Shown here in pieces: positions 1 to 7,821 of a stretch of 64,000 nt of DNA; positions within the stretch are counted from its first letter, which is position 1, and each line of letters starts with the position of its first letter. Location: positions 1 through 64,000 of the forward strand of contig CADAFP010000002.1 of NCBI GenBank assembly GCA_902787185.1, read 5' to 3'. The position numbers and the translations under genes were made by a program. The DNA comes from an uncultured Bacteroidales bacterium. GTDB taxonomy: Bacteria; Bacteroidota; Bacteroidia; Bacteroidales; Muribaculaceae. The notes under the pieces are model-generated. The model was not told the DNA's origin. It did not search any database and saw nothing but the letters and a program-made list of their open reading frames with translations.

Positions 1-57
1 CAAAGTTACAAACAAAAACTAAATGCCCATTCTTATTAAACCGAAGAATAGTCAAAT

Positions 58-105
58 AGCCCTATGTTTGACTTTGACGGTGCAAACATAGGGCTTGTTG
101 TTATT
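58..105 (+). terminator. Intrinsic terminator hairpin
   Basis: A 13-bp perfect stem (58-70 with 83-95) closes a 12-nt loop and is followed by a T-rich stretch (96-110). It probably ends a plus-strand gene lying before the window. Nearly the same hairpin recurs at 56393-56433 after dnaX. Confidence 0.75.
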
Positions 106-171
106 TTCTTAACCATGAGGCGCAAAAGTGTTGTTGAAATAACGTTGTAGTTATCATGAGACTCAAAAAGT

Positions 172-186
172 TGGCACGCAATTTGC
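172..186 (+). promoter_or_regulatory. Sigma-54 type promoter match (distal)
   Basis: TGGCAC at 172-177, five bases, then TTGC at 183-186: the -24/-12 layout of RpoN promoters. The surrounding 20 bp recur 66 bp downstream with two differences. The block is also a partial dyad (TTGGCA...TGCCtAA), so a repressor operator is an alternative reading. Confidence 0.5.
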
Positions 187-237
187 CTAATTTTGGCTGC
201 ACTTCGGCAAAATAAGTGTAACTTTTTTGCGCTCAGT

Positions 238-252
238 TGGCACAAAATTTGC
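238..252 (+). promoter_or_regulatory. Sigma-54 type promoter match (proximal)
   Basis: TGGCAC at 238-243, five bases, then TTGC at 249-252. This is the second copy of the element at 172-186 and lies about 58 bp before the panC start. The repetition of the full consensus makes chance unlikely, but no enhancer-binding protein gene is visible nearby. Confidence 0.5.
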
Positions 253-279
253 CTATGTGGCATTTGCGTAGTAATTTTG
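248..279 (+). promoter_or_regulatory. Housekeeping promoter of panC
   Basis: TTTG at 248-251 and TAATTTTG at 272-279 are separated by 20 bp, matching the Bacteroidota sigma-ABfr -33/-7 pattern. Transcription would start near 285, giving a short leader before the ATG at 310. The -33 box overlaps the proximal sigma-54-like element, so the two could compete. Confidence 0.55.
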
Positions 280-309
280 CAGGTTGAATTTACATTATAA
301 TATAGAAGA

Positions 310-1158
310 ATGAAGATTATCAGCAAGGTCAATGAGTTGTGCGAGGCCGTTCAGGCCTTTCGTCAGGCAGGTAAGTCAGTAGGTCTCGTGCCCACTATGG
401 GTGCCCTGCATGAGGGTCACAAGTCGCTCGTGGAGCGCGCCCGCAAGGAGAACGACGCCGTCGTGGTGAGTTGTTTCCTGAACCCCACGCAGTTTAACAA
501 CAAGGAGGACCTGCGCACCTATCCCCGCACCGCCGAGCGCGATGCTGCCATGCTTGAGGCCTGCGGTGTTGACGTGGCCTTCATGCCCACCGTCGAGGAC
601 ATCTATCCCGAGCCCGACACCCGCGTGTTTGACCTCGGTCCCGTGCAGCAGGTGATGGAAGGTGCCATGCGCCCGGGCCACTTCAATGGCGTGTGCCAGA
701 TTGTGAGCAAACTCTTCTCGTGGGTGATGCCCGACCGTGCCTACTTCGGCGAGAAGGACTTCCAGCAGATTGCCGTCATCCGCGCGATGATCAAGCAGCT
801 GGACTTTGATATCAATATCGTGCAGTGCCCGTGCGTGCGCGAGGACGACGGCCTGGCCAAGAGCAGCCGCAACGTGCGCCTCACCCCCGAGGTGCGCAAG
901 GTCGCCCCGCAGATTTACGCTACCCTGCAGCGCAGCCTGGAGTTTGCCAAGGACCACACTGTGGAGCAGACCCACGACTGGGTGGTCGCCACCATCAACG
1001 CATGGCCCGAGATGGAGACCGAGTATTTCTCCATCTGCGACGGCATCACCTTGCAGCCCGTCACCAGCTGGGACGAGAGCGACTACATCGTGGGCTGCAT
1101 CACCGTCTATTGCGGCGACGTGCGTGAGATTGACAATATCACCTATAAGAGGCTTTAG
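310..1158 (+). CDS. panC: Pantothenate synthetase
   Basis: Cytosolic enzyme that condenses pantoate and beta-alanine with ATP to give pantothenate, the precursor of coenzyme A. The 282-residue length is normal for the family. The HIGH-type nucleotide-binding motif is seen in [10 protein letters not shown] (residues 28-37), and the second signature KSSRNVRL lies near residue 185, the KMSKS-like loop. The start at 310 gives the conserved N-terminus. panD, which makes the beta-alanine substrate, follows 122 bp downstream, so the two form a pantothenate unit. The stop codon TAG lies within a TTAGG-type repeat like those at other junctions here. The upstream region carries both a housekeeping promoter and two sigma-54-like sites. 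Confidence 0.97.
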   Translation: MKIISKVNELCEAVQAFRQAGKSVGLVPTMGALHEGHKSLVERARKENDAVVVSCFLNPTQFNNKEDLRTYPRTAERDAAMLEACGVDVAFMPTVEDIYPEPDTRVFDLGPVQQVMEGAMRPGHFNGVCQIVSKLFSWVMPDRAYFGEKDFQQIAVIRAMIKQLDFDINIVQCPCVREDDGLAKSSRNVRLTPEVRKVAPQIYATLQRSLEFAKDHTVEQTHDWVVATINAWPEMETEYFSICDGITLQPVTSWDESDYIVGCITVYCGDVREIDNITYKRL

Positions 1159-1203
1159 GCGTTAGGTGATAGTTATTGTACTTTAAATTTACAACAAAAA
1201 CCA

Positions 1204-1276
1204 GAAACTAAGGACTAAGGACTAGAAACTAAGGACTAGAAACTAAGGACTAAGGACTAAGGACTAAAAACTAAAA
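1204..1276 (+). repeat. Period-7 junction repeat array (ACTAAGG type)
   Basis: About ten degenerate copies of a 7-bp unit related to ACTAAGG fill the space between panC and panD up to the panD start. Because 7 is 1 modulo 3, the TAA/TAG in successive units falls in successive frames. Related arrays lie at 3066, 6490, 33316, 34853, 40195, 46300 and 59020. Confidence 0.8.
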
Positions 1277-1280
1277 TAAT

Positions 1281-1643
1281 ATGTACATCCAGGTCATGAA
1301 ATCCAAGATTCACCGTGTCACGGTGACCGATGCCAACCTCAACTATATCGGTAGCATCACCATCGACCAAGACCTCATGGATGCCGCTGGCATCATCGAG
1401 GGCGAGCGCGTGTATATCGTTGACGTCAACAATGGCGAGCGGCTGGACACCTACACCATCGCTGGCGAGCGCGGCAGTGGCACCATCTGCCTGAATGGCG
1501 CTGCAGCCCGCAAGGTCGAGGTGGGCGACATCGTCATCATCATGGCCTATGCCATCGTCACACCCGAGGAGGGCCGCGAGTTCAAGCCGCAGATCGTCTT
1601 CCCCGACACGGCGACCAACCGCCTCATCAAGAAGAAGAAATAA
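1281..1643 (+). CDS. panD: Aspartate 1-decarboxylase precursor
   Basis: Pyruvoyl enzyme that converts L-aspartate to beta-alanine for pantothenate synthesis. The proenzyme self-cleaves at Gly24-Ser25, visible in the segment YIGSITID, and Ser25 becomes the pyruvoyl group. The 120-residue length fits the family (about 115-130). The start at 1281 gives [13 protein letters not shown], the usual N-terminus in Bacteroidales; the Met at residue 6 is an unlikely alternative. The C-terminus ends in a lysine run (RLIKKKK), which is an ordinary variation. It lies downstream of panC, separated by a repeat array. Confidence 0.96.
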   Translation: MYIQVMKSKIHRVTVTDANLNYIGSITIDQDLMDAAGIIEGERVYIVDVNNGERLDTYTIAGERGSGTICLNGAAARKVEVGDIVIIMAYAIVTPEEGREFKPQIVFPDTATNRLIKKKK

Positions 1644-1650
1644 CTACTTT

Positions 1651-1689
1651 TAACATCCCCCCCGATCTTTTTTTTGAGGGGGAGATGTT
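1651..1689 (+). terminator. Hairpin between panD and ffh
   Basis: The arms AACATCcCCCC and GGGGGaGATGTT fold over a T-rich loop, with one bulge. It sits just after panD and about 30 bp before ffh. The loop, not the 3' flank, holds the T run, so this may be an RNA-stability or partial-termination hairpin rather than a classic terminator. Confidence 0.45.
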
Positions 1690-1715
1690 CAATATGAAAT
1701 AAAAAAAACCTCAAT

Positions 1716-3065
1716 ATGTTTGAAAATTTATCTGAGAAACTTGAACGGTCATTCAAGGTCCTGAAAGGACAAGGCCGCATCACCGAAATCAACGTAGCAT
1801 CAACCCTGAAGGAAGTGCGCCGCGCCCTTGTTGACGCCGACGTGAGCTATCCTGTAGCCAAAAAGTTTGTCGATGAAGTCAAGGCCAAGGCTCTTGGCCA
1901 GAACGTCATCAACGCCGTGAATCCCAGCCAGCTGATGGTCAAGATCGTCCACGACGAGTTGACAGAACTCATGGGCGGCGAGGAAGCCACCTTCAGCATC
2001 GAGGGCAATCCCGCCATCATCCTGATGTCAGGTCTGCAGGGTTCCGGTAAGACCACTTTCACCGGCAAACTCGCCAACCGCCTCAAGAGCGGCAAGGAAA
2101 AACGCAAACCGCTGCTCGTGGCCTGTGACGTTTACCGTCCCGCCGCTATCGACCAGCTCAAGACCATCGCCGAGCAGATTGAGGTGCCCGTCTATAGCGA
2201 GCCCGAGAGCAAGGACCCCGTCGCCATCGCACAGCACGCCATCGAGCATGCCAAGAGCAATGGCTATGACCTGGTGATTGTCGATACCGCCGGCCGTCTC
2301 GCCGTTGACGAGGCGATGATGGTTGAAATCAAGGCCATCAAGGATGCCATCCACCCCAACGAGACACTGTTTGTCGTTGACTCGATGACCGGTCAGGATG
2401 CCGTCAACACGGCTAAGGCCTTCAACGAGCGACTGGACTTTGACGGCGTTGTGCTCACGAAGCTCGACGGTGACACCCGTGGTGGTGCCGCCCTGTCAAT
2501 CCGCGCCGTCGTCGATAAGCCCATCAAGTTTGTGGGTATCGGCGAGAAGATGACCGACCTGGACCCCTTCCGTCCCAAAGGTATGGCCGACCGCATCCTG
2601 GGCATGGGCGACATCGTGTCGTTTGTGGACCGCATGCAACAGCAGTACGACGAAGAGGAGGCCGAACGCCTGGAGAAGAAAATCAAGCAGAACAAGTTTG
2701 ACTTTGACGACTTCATCAAGCAGATCAGGCAAATCAAGAAGATGGGTAACCTCAAGAGCCTGGCATCGATGATTCCCGGCGTGGGCAAGGCCATCAAGGA
2801 TATCGACATTCCCGACGACGCCTTCAAGGGTGTGGAGGCCATCATCGGCTCCATGACTCCGCAGGAGCGTGCCAATCCCGATATTATCGACGCCAGCCGC
2901 CGCAAACGCATCGCAGCAGGTAGTGGCACCAGTGTCGAGGAGGTCAACCGCCTGTTGAAGCAGTTCCTGTCGATGCGCAAGGTGATGCACCAGGTATCGA
3001 CCAATCCCATGCAGATGATGCGCAGCGCCAAGGCCCAAGCCAAGGCTCAGAAGCGCGGACGTTAA
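1716..3065 (+). CDS. ffh: Signal recognition particle protein Ffh
   Basis: SRP54-type GTPase that binds signal sequences of nascent membrane proteins together with 4.5S RNA and docks on FtsY. The N domain occupies about residues 1-90. The G domain follows, with the P-loop GLQGSGKTT at 106-114, DTAGR near 190 and TKLDGD near 248. The methionine-rich M domain runs from about 300 to the end and contains the RNA-binding helices. The 449-residue length is normal. No SRP RNA gene was recognised in this window. It is followed by a repeat array, then the CapA-like gene. Confidence 0.98.
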   Translation: MFENLSEKLERSFKVLKGQGRITEINVASTLKEVRRALVDADVSYPVAKKFVDEVKAKALGQNVINAVNPSQLMVKIVHDELTELMGGEEATFSIEGNPAIILMSGLQGSGKTTFTGKLANRLKSGKEKRKPLLVACDVYRPAAIDQLKTIAEQIEVPVYSEPESKDPVAIAQHAIEHAKSNGYDLVIVDTAGRLAVDEAMMVEIKAIKDAIHPNETLFVVDSMTGQDAVNTAKAFNERLDFDGVVLTKLDGDTRGGAALSIRAVVDKPIKFVGIGEKMTDLDPFRPKGMADRILGMGDIVSFVDRMQQQYDEEEAERLEKKIKQNKFDFDDFIKQIRQIKKMGNLKSLASMIPGVGKAIKDIDIPDDAFKGVEAIIGSMTPQERANPDIIDASRRKRIAAGSGTSVEEVNRLLKQFLSMRKVMHQVSTNPMQMMRSAKAQAKAQKRGR

Positions 3066-3160
3066 ATTAGGCGTTAGGCTTTAGGTATTAGGCATTAGGT
3101 GTTATCGACTCGCCTATAACCTAAAACCTAAAGCCTAAAACCTAAAACCTAAAGCCTAAA
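3066..3160. repeat. Inverted period-7 array (TTAGGCR / CCTAAAR)
   Basis: The first half (about 3066-3103) is built of TTAGGC-type heptads and the second half (about 3118-3158) of CCTAAAR heptads. The two halves are complementary and can fold into a long imperfect hairpin around a short spacer. It fills the whole gap between ffh and the CapA-like gene. Confidence 0.8.
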
Positions 3161-4222
3161 ATGAGTCTGCTCTCCATATTGATGTTGTCGGTCGTGTCGC
3201 TGCTGCAAAGCAATAACACGGTCAACCTGACTTTTGTGGGTGATGCCATGCAGCATGCCCCGCAGATTACCGCAGCCCTGCAGCCCGACGGCACCTACGA
3301 CTACACGCCATGTTTCCAGTACATCGAGGAGGACATCCGCGATGCCGACTATGCCGTGGTAAATCTGGAATGCCCGTTGGGCGGCAAGCCCTACACGGGC
3401 TATCCCTGCTTCAGTGCCCCCGACAGCTATGCGCAGCGGCTCAAGGATGTGGGCTTCGACCTCTTCCTCACGGCCAACAACCATTGTCTGGACCGCCGTG
3501 ACAAGGGCTTGGTGCGCACCTGTCAGGCGCTTGACTCGCTGCACATCCCACACATCGGAACCTACCGCGACCAGCAGGAGCGCGACCGCCGTGTGCCCTA
3601 CATCGTCAACGTCAAGGGCATCCGCATCGCCTTCCTGGACTACACCTATGGCACCAACGGCATCCCCATCCAGGGCAACGTGGTCGTCAACCTCATCGAC
3701 CAACAGCAAATCTACAACGACATCACGTCGGCGCGTGAGCGAGGGGCACAGGCCATCTGCGTGAACCTGCACTGGGGCATCGAGTACCAGCTCAAGCCCG
3801 TTGCTGCCCAGCGCACCCTGGCCGACTGGCTCGTGGCCCAAGGCGTGGACCTCATCATCGGCGGCCATCCCCACGTTGTCGAGCCGATGGAGATGCGCTA
3901 CAGCAAGGAGCATGACAAAAACGTGCTGCTCATCTACAGCATGGGCAACTTCATCAGCAACCAGAGCGACATCGACACCCGTGGCGGTGCCATGGTCAAG
4001 GTCTCGCTCAAGATGGAGAACGGCCGTCCCGTCATCGTGAATCCCCGCTACAAGCTCTTCTTTGTCCAGAAGCCTGTCGCCCGCGGCGAGAACTACGTCC
4101 TCATTCCCGAGGCCCGTCCCGACCTGCTGCGCCCCGACTGCAAAGGCGAGTTCACCCGATTCATGCAACGCACCCACGACCTGGTCACCAGCCACAATAT
4201 CGACGTCCCCTGCGAACAATAG
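3161..4222 (+). CDS. CapA/PGA_cap family metallophosphatase-like protein
   Basis: Member of the capsule-synthesis CapA family with a calcineurin-like metallophosphoesterase fold. Visible metal-site motifs are GDAMQH near residue 28, NLE near 69, NNH near 107, HWG near 206 and GGHPHV near 229. A hydrophobic N-terminus (residues 1-18) suggests export or membrane anchoring. In Bacillus the family acts in poly-gamma-glutamate export, but no capB/capC partners are present here, so the substrate is unknown. At 353 residues it is a typical single-domain member. The start at 3161 follows directly on the repeat array. Confidence 0.85.
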   Translation: MSLLSILMLSVVSLLQSNNTVNLTFVGDAMQHAPQITAALQPDGTYDYTPCFQYIEEDIRDADYAVVNLECPLGGKPYTGYPCFSAPDSYAQRLKDVGFDLFLTANNHCLDRRDKGLVRTCQALDSLHIPHIGTYRDQQERDRRVPYIVNVKGIRIAFLDYTYGTNGIPIQGNVVVNLIDQQQIYNDITSARERGAQAICVNLHWGIEYQLKPVAAQRTLADWLVAQGVDLIIGGHPHVVEPMEMRYSKEHDKNVLLIYSMGNFISNQSDIDTRGGAMVKVSLKMENGRPVIVNPRYKLFFVQKPVARGENYVLIPEARPDLLRPDCKGEFTRFMQRTHDLVTSHNIDVPCEQ

Positions 4223-4274
4223 TTCCCATTCTTCCCAGCCCTCCCTGCCTTCCCGTTATTAATCGTGCATTTTT

Positions 4275-4305
4275 TTGCACAATTTAATGGGATTAGCTAT
4301 TTTTG
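4275..4305 (+). promoter_or_regulatory. Promoter of the secreted protein gene at 4382
   Basis: TTG at 4275-4277 and TATTTTTG at 4298-4305, 20 bp apart. The predicted leader is about 70 nt. The small dyad GTGCA...TGCAC (4265-4280) overlaps the -33 box and may be the end of the preceding transcript. Confidence 0.5.
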
Positions 4306-4381
4306 CGGCATCAAATCAGAGGCAACAACCTTGAATCATGAGATTTTTATTCGTTTTATTCACTTAAATACTTTTTTACCA

Positions 4382-5413
4382 ATGAAGAAATTCTTTACTT
4401 TATTTGCAGTGGCCGGTTTGGCATTTGCCGCTCAGGCCAACGTACTGACCATCGGTGAGGGTCTGTCCTACACCAGCACCTCTCCCATCTGTGGCGTTAT
4501 GGCAGACACTGAGGGTACCATGAGCCAAACGATTTATCCCGCCAGCATGCTCTCTGAGATGCAGGGTGGCAAAATCACCGGTGTTACCTTCTACACCCTC
4601 GCTGACTATTTCAATGGTTACGATCAAGATGAAGAAGATTACATCAACTTTGAGGACGCAACCGTTCAGCTGTCATTCCTGGAGACCGACGAGATGGGCT
4701 TCACCGAGGTGATTGCTATGGTTGGGGCAACTCCCGTTGCCACTACCGTTCCCGAGTATGGTGAGATGACCATGAGCTTCGTGCTCGACGAGCCCTTTGA
4801 GTACACCGGCAAGAACCTGCTGGTTGAGTGCAAGGTCATTGAAGCCGGCTATTGGGGCATGACCTATTTCTATGGCTCTTCGGTAGAGACCTACAACTGC
4901 ACTTATTACTGGTTTGACGATGAGGATTATGAGTACCACCAAGGCATCAACAGCTTCGTGCCCAAGACCACCTTTACCTATGAGGAAGGTCAAGCACCCC
5001 TCGAGCAGACCGAAGCTCCCAGCATCTCGGCCGATACCCATCAGGGCGTTCACGCTTACTTCGTGACCATCACCCCTAGCGAGGAGAGCGACCTGTACTA
5101 CCGCTACAGCAAAGAGAACGGCGAGTGGAGCGATTGGATGCTCTATGACGATGTTATCCCCTTCGAGGAGGACGGTTACTATCAGGTAGAGGCTTATGCT
5201 CTCGCCAACGGCAAGAGCGAGTCGCTGCACGTTGCCTGCTCGTTCACCGTGACCCCGCGCACCGGCCTCGATGAGCTGAACGGTGACAAGGCTGTTGCTG
5301 GCGTACGCTACTTCAACGTTGCTGGTCAGGAGATGAAGGAGGCTAACGGCATGACCATCGTCGTTACCACCTACACCGACGGCACCGTAAGCACTGCCAA
5401 GGTGATGAAGTAA
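4382..5413 (+). CDS. Secreted protein with T9SS-like C-terminal tail
   Basis: Function not recognised. The start chosen at 4382 gives a clear signal peptide (MKKFFTLFAVAGLAFAAQA); an in-frame ATG at 4265 would add 39 residues without signal character and lies before the promoter -7 box. The mature protein is acidic and beta-rich, with a segment near residues 225-285 resembling the chitobiase/FN3-like ornaments of Bacteroidales surface proteins. The last about 55 residues (YFNVAGQEM...TTYTDGT...AKV) match the C-terminal beta-domain shape used for type IX secretion sorting. The LRR protein at 22132 ends in almost the same tail. Likely exported to the surface (inference). Confidence 0.7.
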   Translation: MKKFFTLFAVAGLAFAAQANVLTIGEGLSYTSTSPICGVMADTEGTMSQTIYPASMLSEMQGGKITGVTFYTLADYFNGYDQDEEDYINFEDATVQLSFLETDEMGFTEVIAMVGATPVATTVPEYGEMTMSFVLDEPFEYTGKNLLVECKVIEAGYWGMTYFYGSSVETYNCTYYWFDDEDYEYHQGINSFVPKTTFTYEEGQAPLEQTEAPSISADTHQGVHAYFVTITPSEESDLYYRYSKENGEWSDWMLYDDVIPFEEDGYYQVEAYALANGKSESLHVACSFTVTPRTGLDELNGDKAVAGVRYFNVAGQEMKEANGMTIVVTTYTDGTVSTAKVMK

Positions 5414-5438
5414 TTCATCCTTATTGAAACTCCCTAAA

Positions 5439-5475
5439 AAAGGGCGGCCCTCGTCATGAGGACTGCCCTTTCTTG
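5439..5475 (+). terminator. Intrinsic terminator
   Basis: A 14-bp stem with two internal mismatches (5439-5452 with 5458-5471), a 5-nt loop and a following TTTCTTG. It lies between the plus-strand secreted protein gene and the convergent trxB, and the A run on its left makes it plausibly bidirectional. Confidence 0.75.
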
Positions 5476-5556
5476 TTGTCACAATAGGATTCTAAAACAA
5501 TCTCTTGTTAGGTTCTGTCGGTTTGGCCTCGCATGCGAGCGGGGACAAGCCCAAGC

Positions 5557-6486
5557 CTAACTGTTGAGGTATTCTTTTACGTCGATGGCGGCGCGGCAGC
5601 CTCCAGCGGCGGCGACGATGGCCTGGCGGTAATGTGGGTCGGCGACATCACCGGCGGCAAAGACGCCCTCAACGTTGGTCGCGGTGTTGTGGCCCGTGAG
5701 CTTGATGTAGCCTTGCTCGTCGAGTTCAACCTGTCCGCCCAGGAACTCGGTGTTGGGGCGGTGGCCGATGGCGAGGAAGAATCCGTCGATGGCGATGTCA
5801 AAGAGTTCCTCCTTGTCGGTGCCCTTGAAACGCACCAGGTGGGCTCCCTCCACGCCGTTGTCGCCAAAGAGGCCTACGGTGTTGGTATTGAACAGGATTT
5901 CAATTTTCTCGTTTTCCTTGACGCGCTGCTGCATCGCCTCGCTGGCACGCAGGTAGTCCTTGCGCACGATGAGATAGACCTTGCTGGCGAGGTGGCTCAG
6001 GTAGTCGGCCTCCTCACAGGCGGTGTCGCCGCCACCCACAACAGCCACCACCTTCTTGCGGTAGAAGAAGCCGTCGCACGTCGCACAAGCCGACACGCCC
6101 TGTCCAGCGTATTTCGTCTCGTCGGGCAGTCCCAGATACTTGGCCGTGGCGCCGGTGGCGACAATCACGGTATCGGCCGTCAGCGTCTCGCCGCCGTCCA
6201 GGGTGACCTTGAAGGGGCGCTCGTTCATGTCGATAGCAGCCACAAGGCCAGATTTCATCTTTGCGCCCAAGTTCACGGCCTGTTGGCGCATGTTCTCCAT
6301 CAACTGGAAGCCCTCTACGCCCTCGGGGAAACCCGGGAAATTCTCGATGGTGGTCGTTTGCGTTAACTGACCACCCACCTGCAAACCCTCGATGAGCAGG
6401 CAGTCGATGGCAGAGCGCACCAGATAAATCGCGGCTGTGTAACCGGCAGGTCCAGAGCCAATAATCAAACACTGTGTATGGTTCAT
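5557..6486 (-). CDS. trxB: Thioredoxin-disulfide reductase
   Basis: FAD/NADPH flavoenzyme that reduces thioredoxin and so feeds cytosolic thiol-disulfide exchange. The FAD-binding GSGPAG lies at residues 10-15, the redox-active CATC at 134-137, the NADPH-binding GGGDTA near 150 and the second FAD motif (FAAGDV) near 277. The 309-residue length is that of low-molecular-weight bacterial TrxB. It is the last gene of a minus-strand run whose other members are TlpA-like thioredoxin-fold proteins. A repeat array separates it from the TlpA-like gene at 6602, so it may have its own expression. Confidence 0.97.
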   Translation of the reverse strand: MNHTQCLIIGSGPAGYTAAIYLVRSAIDCLLIEGLQVGGQLTQTTTIENFPGFPEGVEGFQLMENMRQQAVNLGAKMKSGLVAAIDMNERPFKVTLDGGETLTADTVIVATGATAKYLGLPDETKYAGQGVSACATCDGFFYRKKVVAVVGGGDTACEEADYLSHLASKVYLIVRKDYLRASEAMQQRVKENEKIEILFNTNTVGLFGDNGVEGAHLVRFKGTDKEELFDIAIDGFFLAIGHRPNTEFLGGQVELDEQGYIKLTGHNTATNVEGVFAAGDVADPHYRQAIVAAAGGCRAAIDVKEYLNS

Positions 6487-6489
6487 TTT

Positions 6490-6601
6490 TTTAAATTAGG
6501 AATTAGGAGTTAGGAATTAGGAATTAGAAGTTGGCAAATGCCCACTGTTAACTCTATATCTAATATCTGTTATCTAATATCTATTATCTGTTATCTATTA
6601 T
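6490..6601 (-). repeat. Junction repeat array (TTAGGA and ATATCTA types)
   Basis: Two kinds of short repeat occupy the trxB / TlpA-like junction: five copies of (AA)TTAGGAR at 6492-6528 and about seven copies of TATCTRWTA at 6553-6600. It abuts the stop codon of the upstream (minus-strand) gene. Confidence 0.75.
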
Positions 6602-7735
6602 TTATTTCAGGACTTCGTCGAGGTAGTCGTAGAAGGCGGGGTCTTCACCGATGATGATTTTGGCCACCTTTCCCTCGGGATCAACGACGAGTTTGGTGGG
6701 GAAACCTTTCACGTTATAGAGATCCGGCACATTAGGGCAATTCTCGTCATCCATGTCCCAATAGACGTGGAGCCAGGGCAGTTCGTGCTTAGCGACAGCC
6801 GCTTTCCACTTCTCAACAGTGTCGTTGCAGTCCACACCCAGGATTTCGAGTTTGCCCTGATATTTGGTGTAGTATTCCTTCATCTTGGGCATACCCTTGA
6901 TGCACCAGCCACACCACGAGCCCCAGAAGTCGATGATGACCCACTTGCCGCGCAGGCTGCTCAATGTCAGCGGCTTGCCGTTGATGTCCATCAGAGTGAA
7001 ATCGGGTGCCATCTGGCCCTCCAAGGCATACCGCTTGGCATGTTCCGCAGCCTCTTTTTTAGCCTTCTTGAGGTTCTTTTTATACAGATTGGCGGCTACA
7101 CTGCCACGTGCGCGATCGGTGAGCAATGCTGCTGCGGCCTCATAGTTCTCGACATCTTCGGGGATTTCGTTAATCAGCGCGGCTGCAGCATCCTGGTCGG
7201 GATGAGCCCTGACATATTCTATTACGGCATCGGCTATGTCCTGCATCAATTGCGGCACTCTCTCCTTGGCCTCTGCCATCAGTTGCTCCCGAGGAACACC
7301 TGAAGCCATCCTTGCCTTGAGCCCATCGACATATTCCTGGCCAGCCCGATTAATGGGTTCCACTACATTCCTTGCCTCGTTATAATCCACATAGAATTGT
7401 GAGCCGCTCAAGCAGATATTGCCACTCTCGTCTTTGGAGATGACGAGCGTCTCGCCCGGGATAGCAGGAAGGGTAATATCACCCTCCTCAGCTTGCCCAC
7501 GGCCATTAAACCAGCGGCCTATGGTGATATGGTCGGCATCGGTGAGGTCAAGCTTCACCTCCATCATCTCGCCTGTGACTGCATAGGTCTTGCCCTTGAA
7601 AACGGATGATTGTGTCTTGAGATATACCGAGTCACCAAAGTTCTCAAACGTGCTCCGTACCAATAATTTGCCACCCTGGGCCATTGCGCCCAGCACCATC
7701 ATGCCCATGAGCATGGTCAAAATCAGCTTTTTCAT
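6602..7735 (-). CDS. TlpA-like thioredoxin-fold protein (paralogue 1)
   Basis: Periplasmic thiol-disulfide oxidoreductase. A signal peptide ends near residue 20 (LGAMAQ). Residues about 25-130 form a beta-rich DUF4369-like domain, followed by a helical linker (130-235) and a C-terminal AhpC/TSA-TlpA thioredoxin domain with CGWC at 275-278 and a cis-proline loop (GFPT). The thioredoxin half is nearly identical to that of the neighbour at 7822, while the N-terminal half has diverged. It is part of a minus-strand series behind an ECF/FecR/SusCD locus. The partner that receives or gives electrons is unknown; reduction of outer-envelope proteins, or roles tied to SusCD import, are inferences. Confidence 0.85.
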   Translation of the reverse strand: MKKLILTMLMGMMVLGAMAQGGKLLVRSTFENFGDSVYLKTQSSVFKGKTYAVTGEMMEVKLDLTDADHITIGRWFNGRGQAEEGDITLPAIPGETLVISKDESGNICLSGSQFYVDYNEARNVVEPINRAGQEYVDGLKARMASGVPREQLMAEAKERVPQLMQDIADAVIEYVRAHPDQDAAAALINEIPEDVENYEAAAALLTDRARGSVAANLYKKNLKKAKKEAAEHAKRYALEGQMAPDFTLMDINGKPLTLSSLRGKWVIIDFWGSWCGWCIKGMPKMKEYYTKYQGKLEILGVDCNDTVEKWKAAVAKHELPWLHVYWDMDDENCPNVPDLYNVKGFPTKLVVDPEGKVAKIIIGEDPAFYDYLDEVLK

Positions 7736-7821
7736 CTTCCTATCTGCTTAGTTAAACCATAATCCGAAAAAATTGTCTTGCAGTCCTCAGCCATACCGCT
7801 CGGTACCGATTCACGTCAGTA

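Noticed and set aside
36..332. Minus-strand ORF of 98 codons at the left edge
   Set aside because: It spans the terminator, both sigma-54-like elements and the panC start; composition is non-coding.
1204..1276. CRISPR-like array
   Set aside because: Units are 7 bp, degenerate and without spacers; no cas genes are in the window. The same applies to the other junction arrays.
3149..4219. Long minus-strand frame opposite the CapA-like gene
   Set aside because: Mirror of a high-GC gene; His/Val/Asp-rich translation without motifs.
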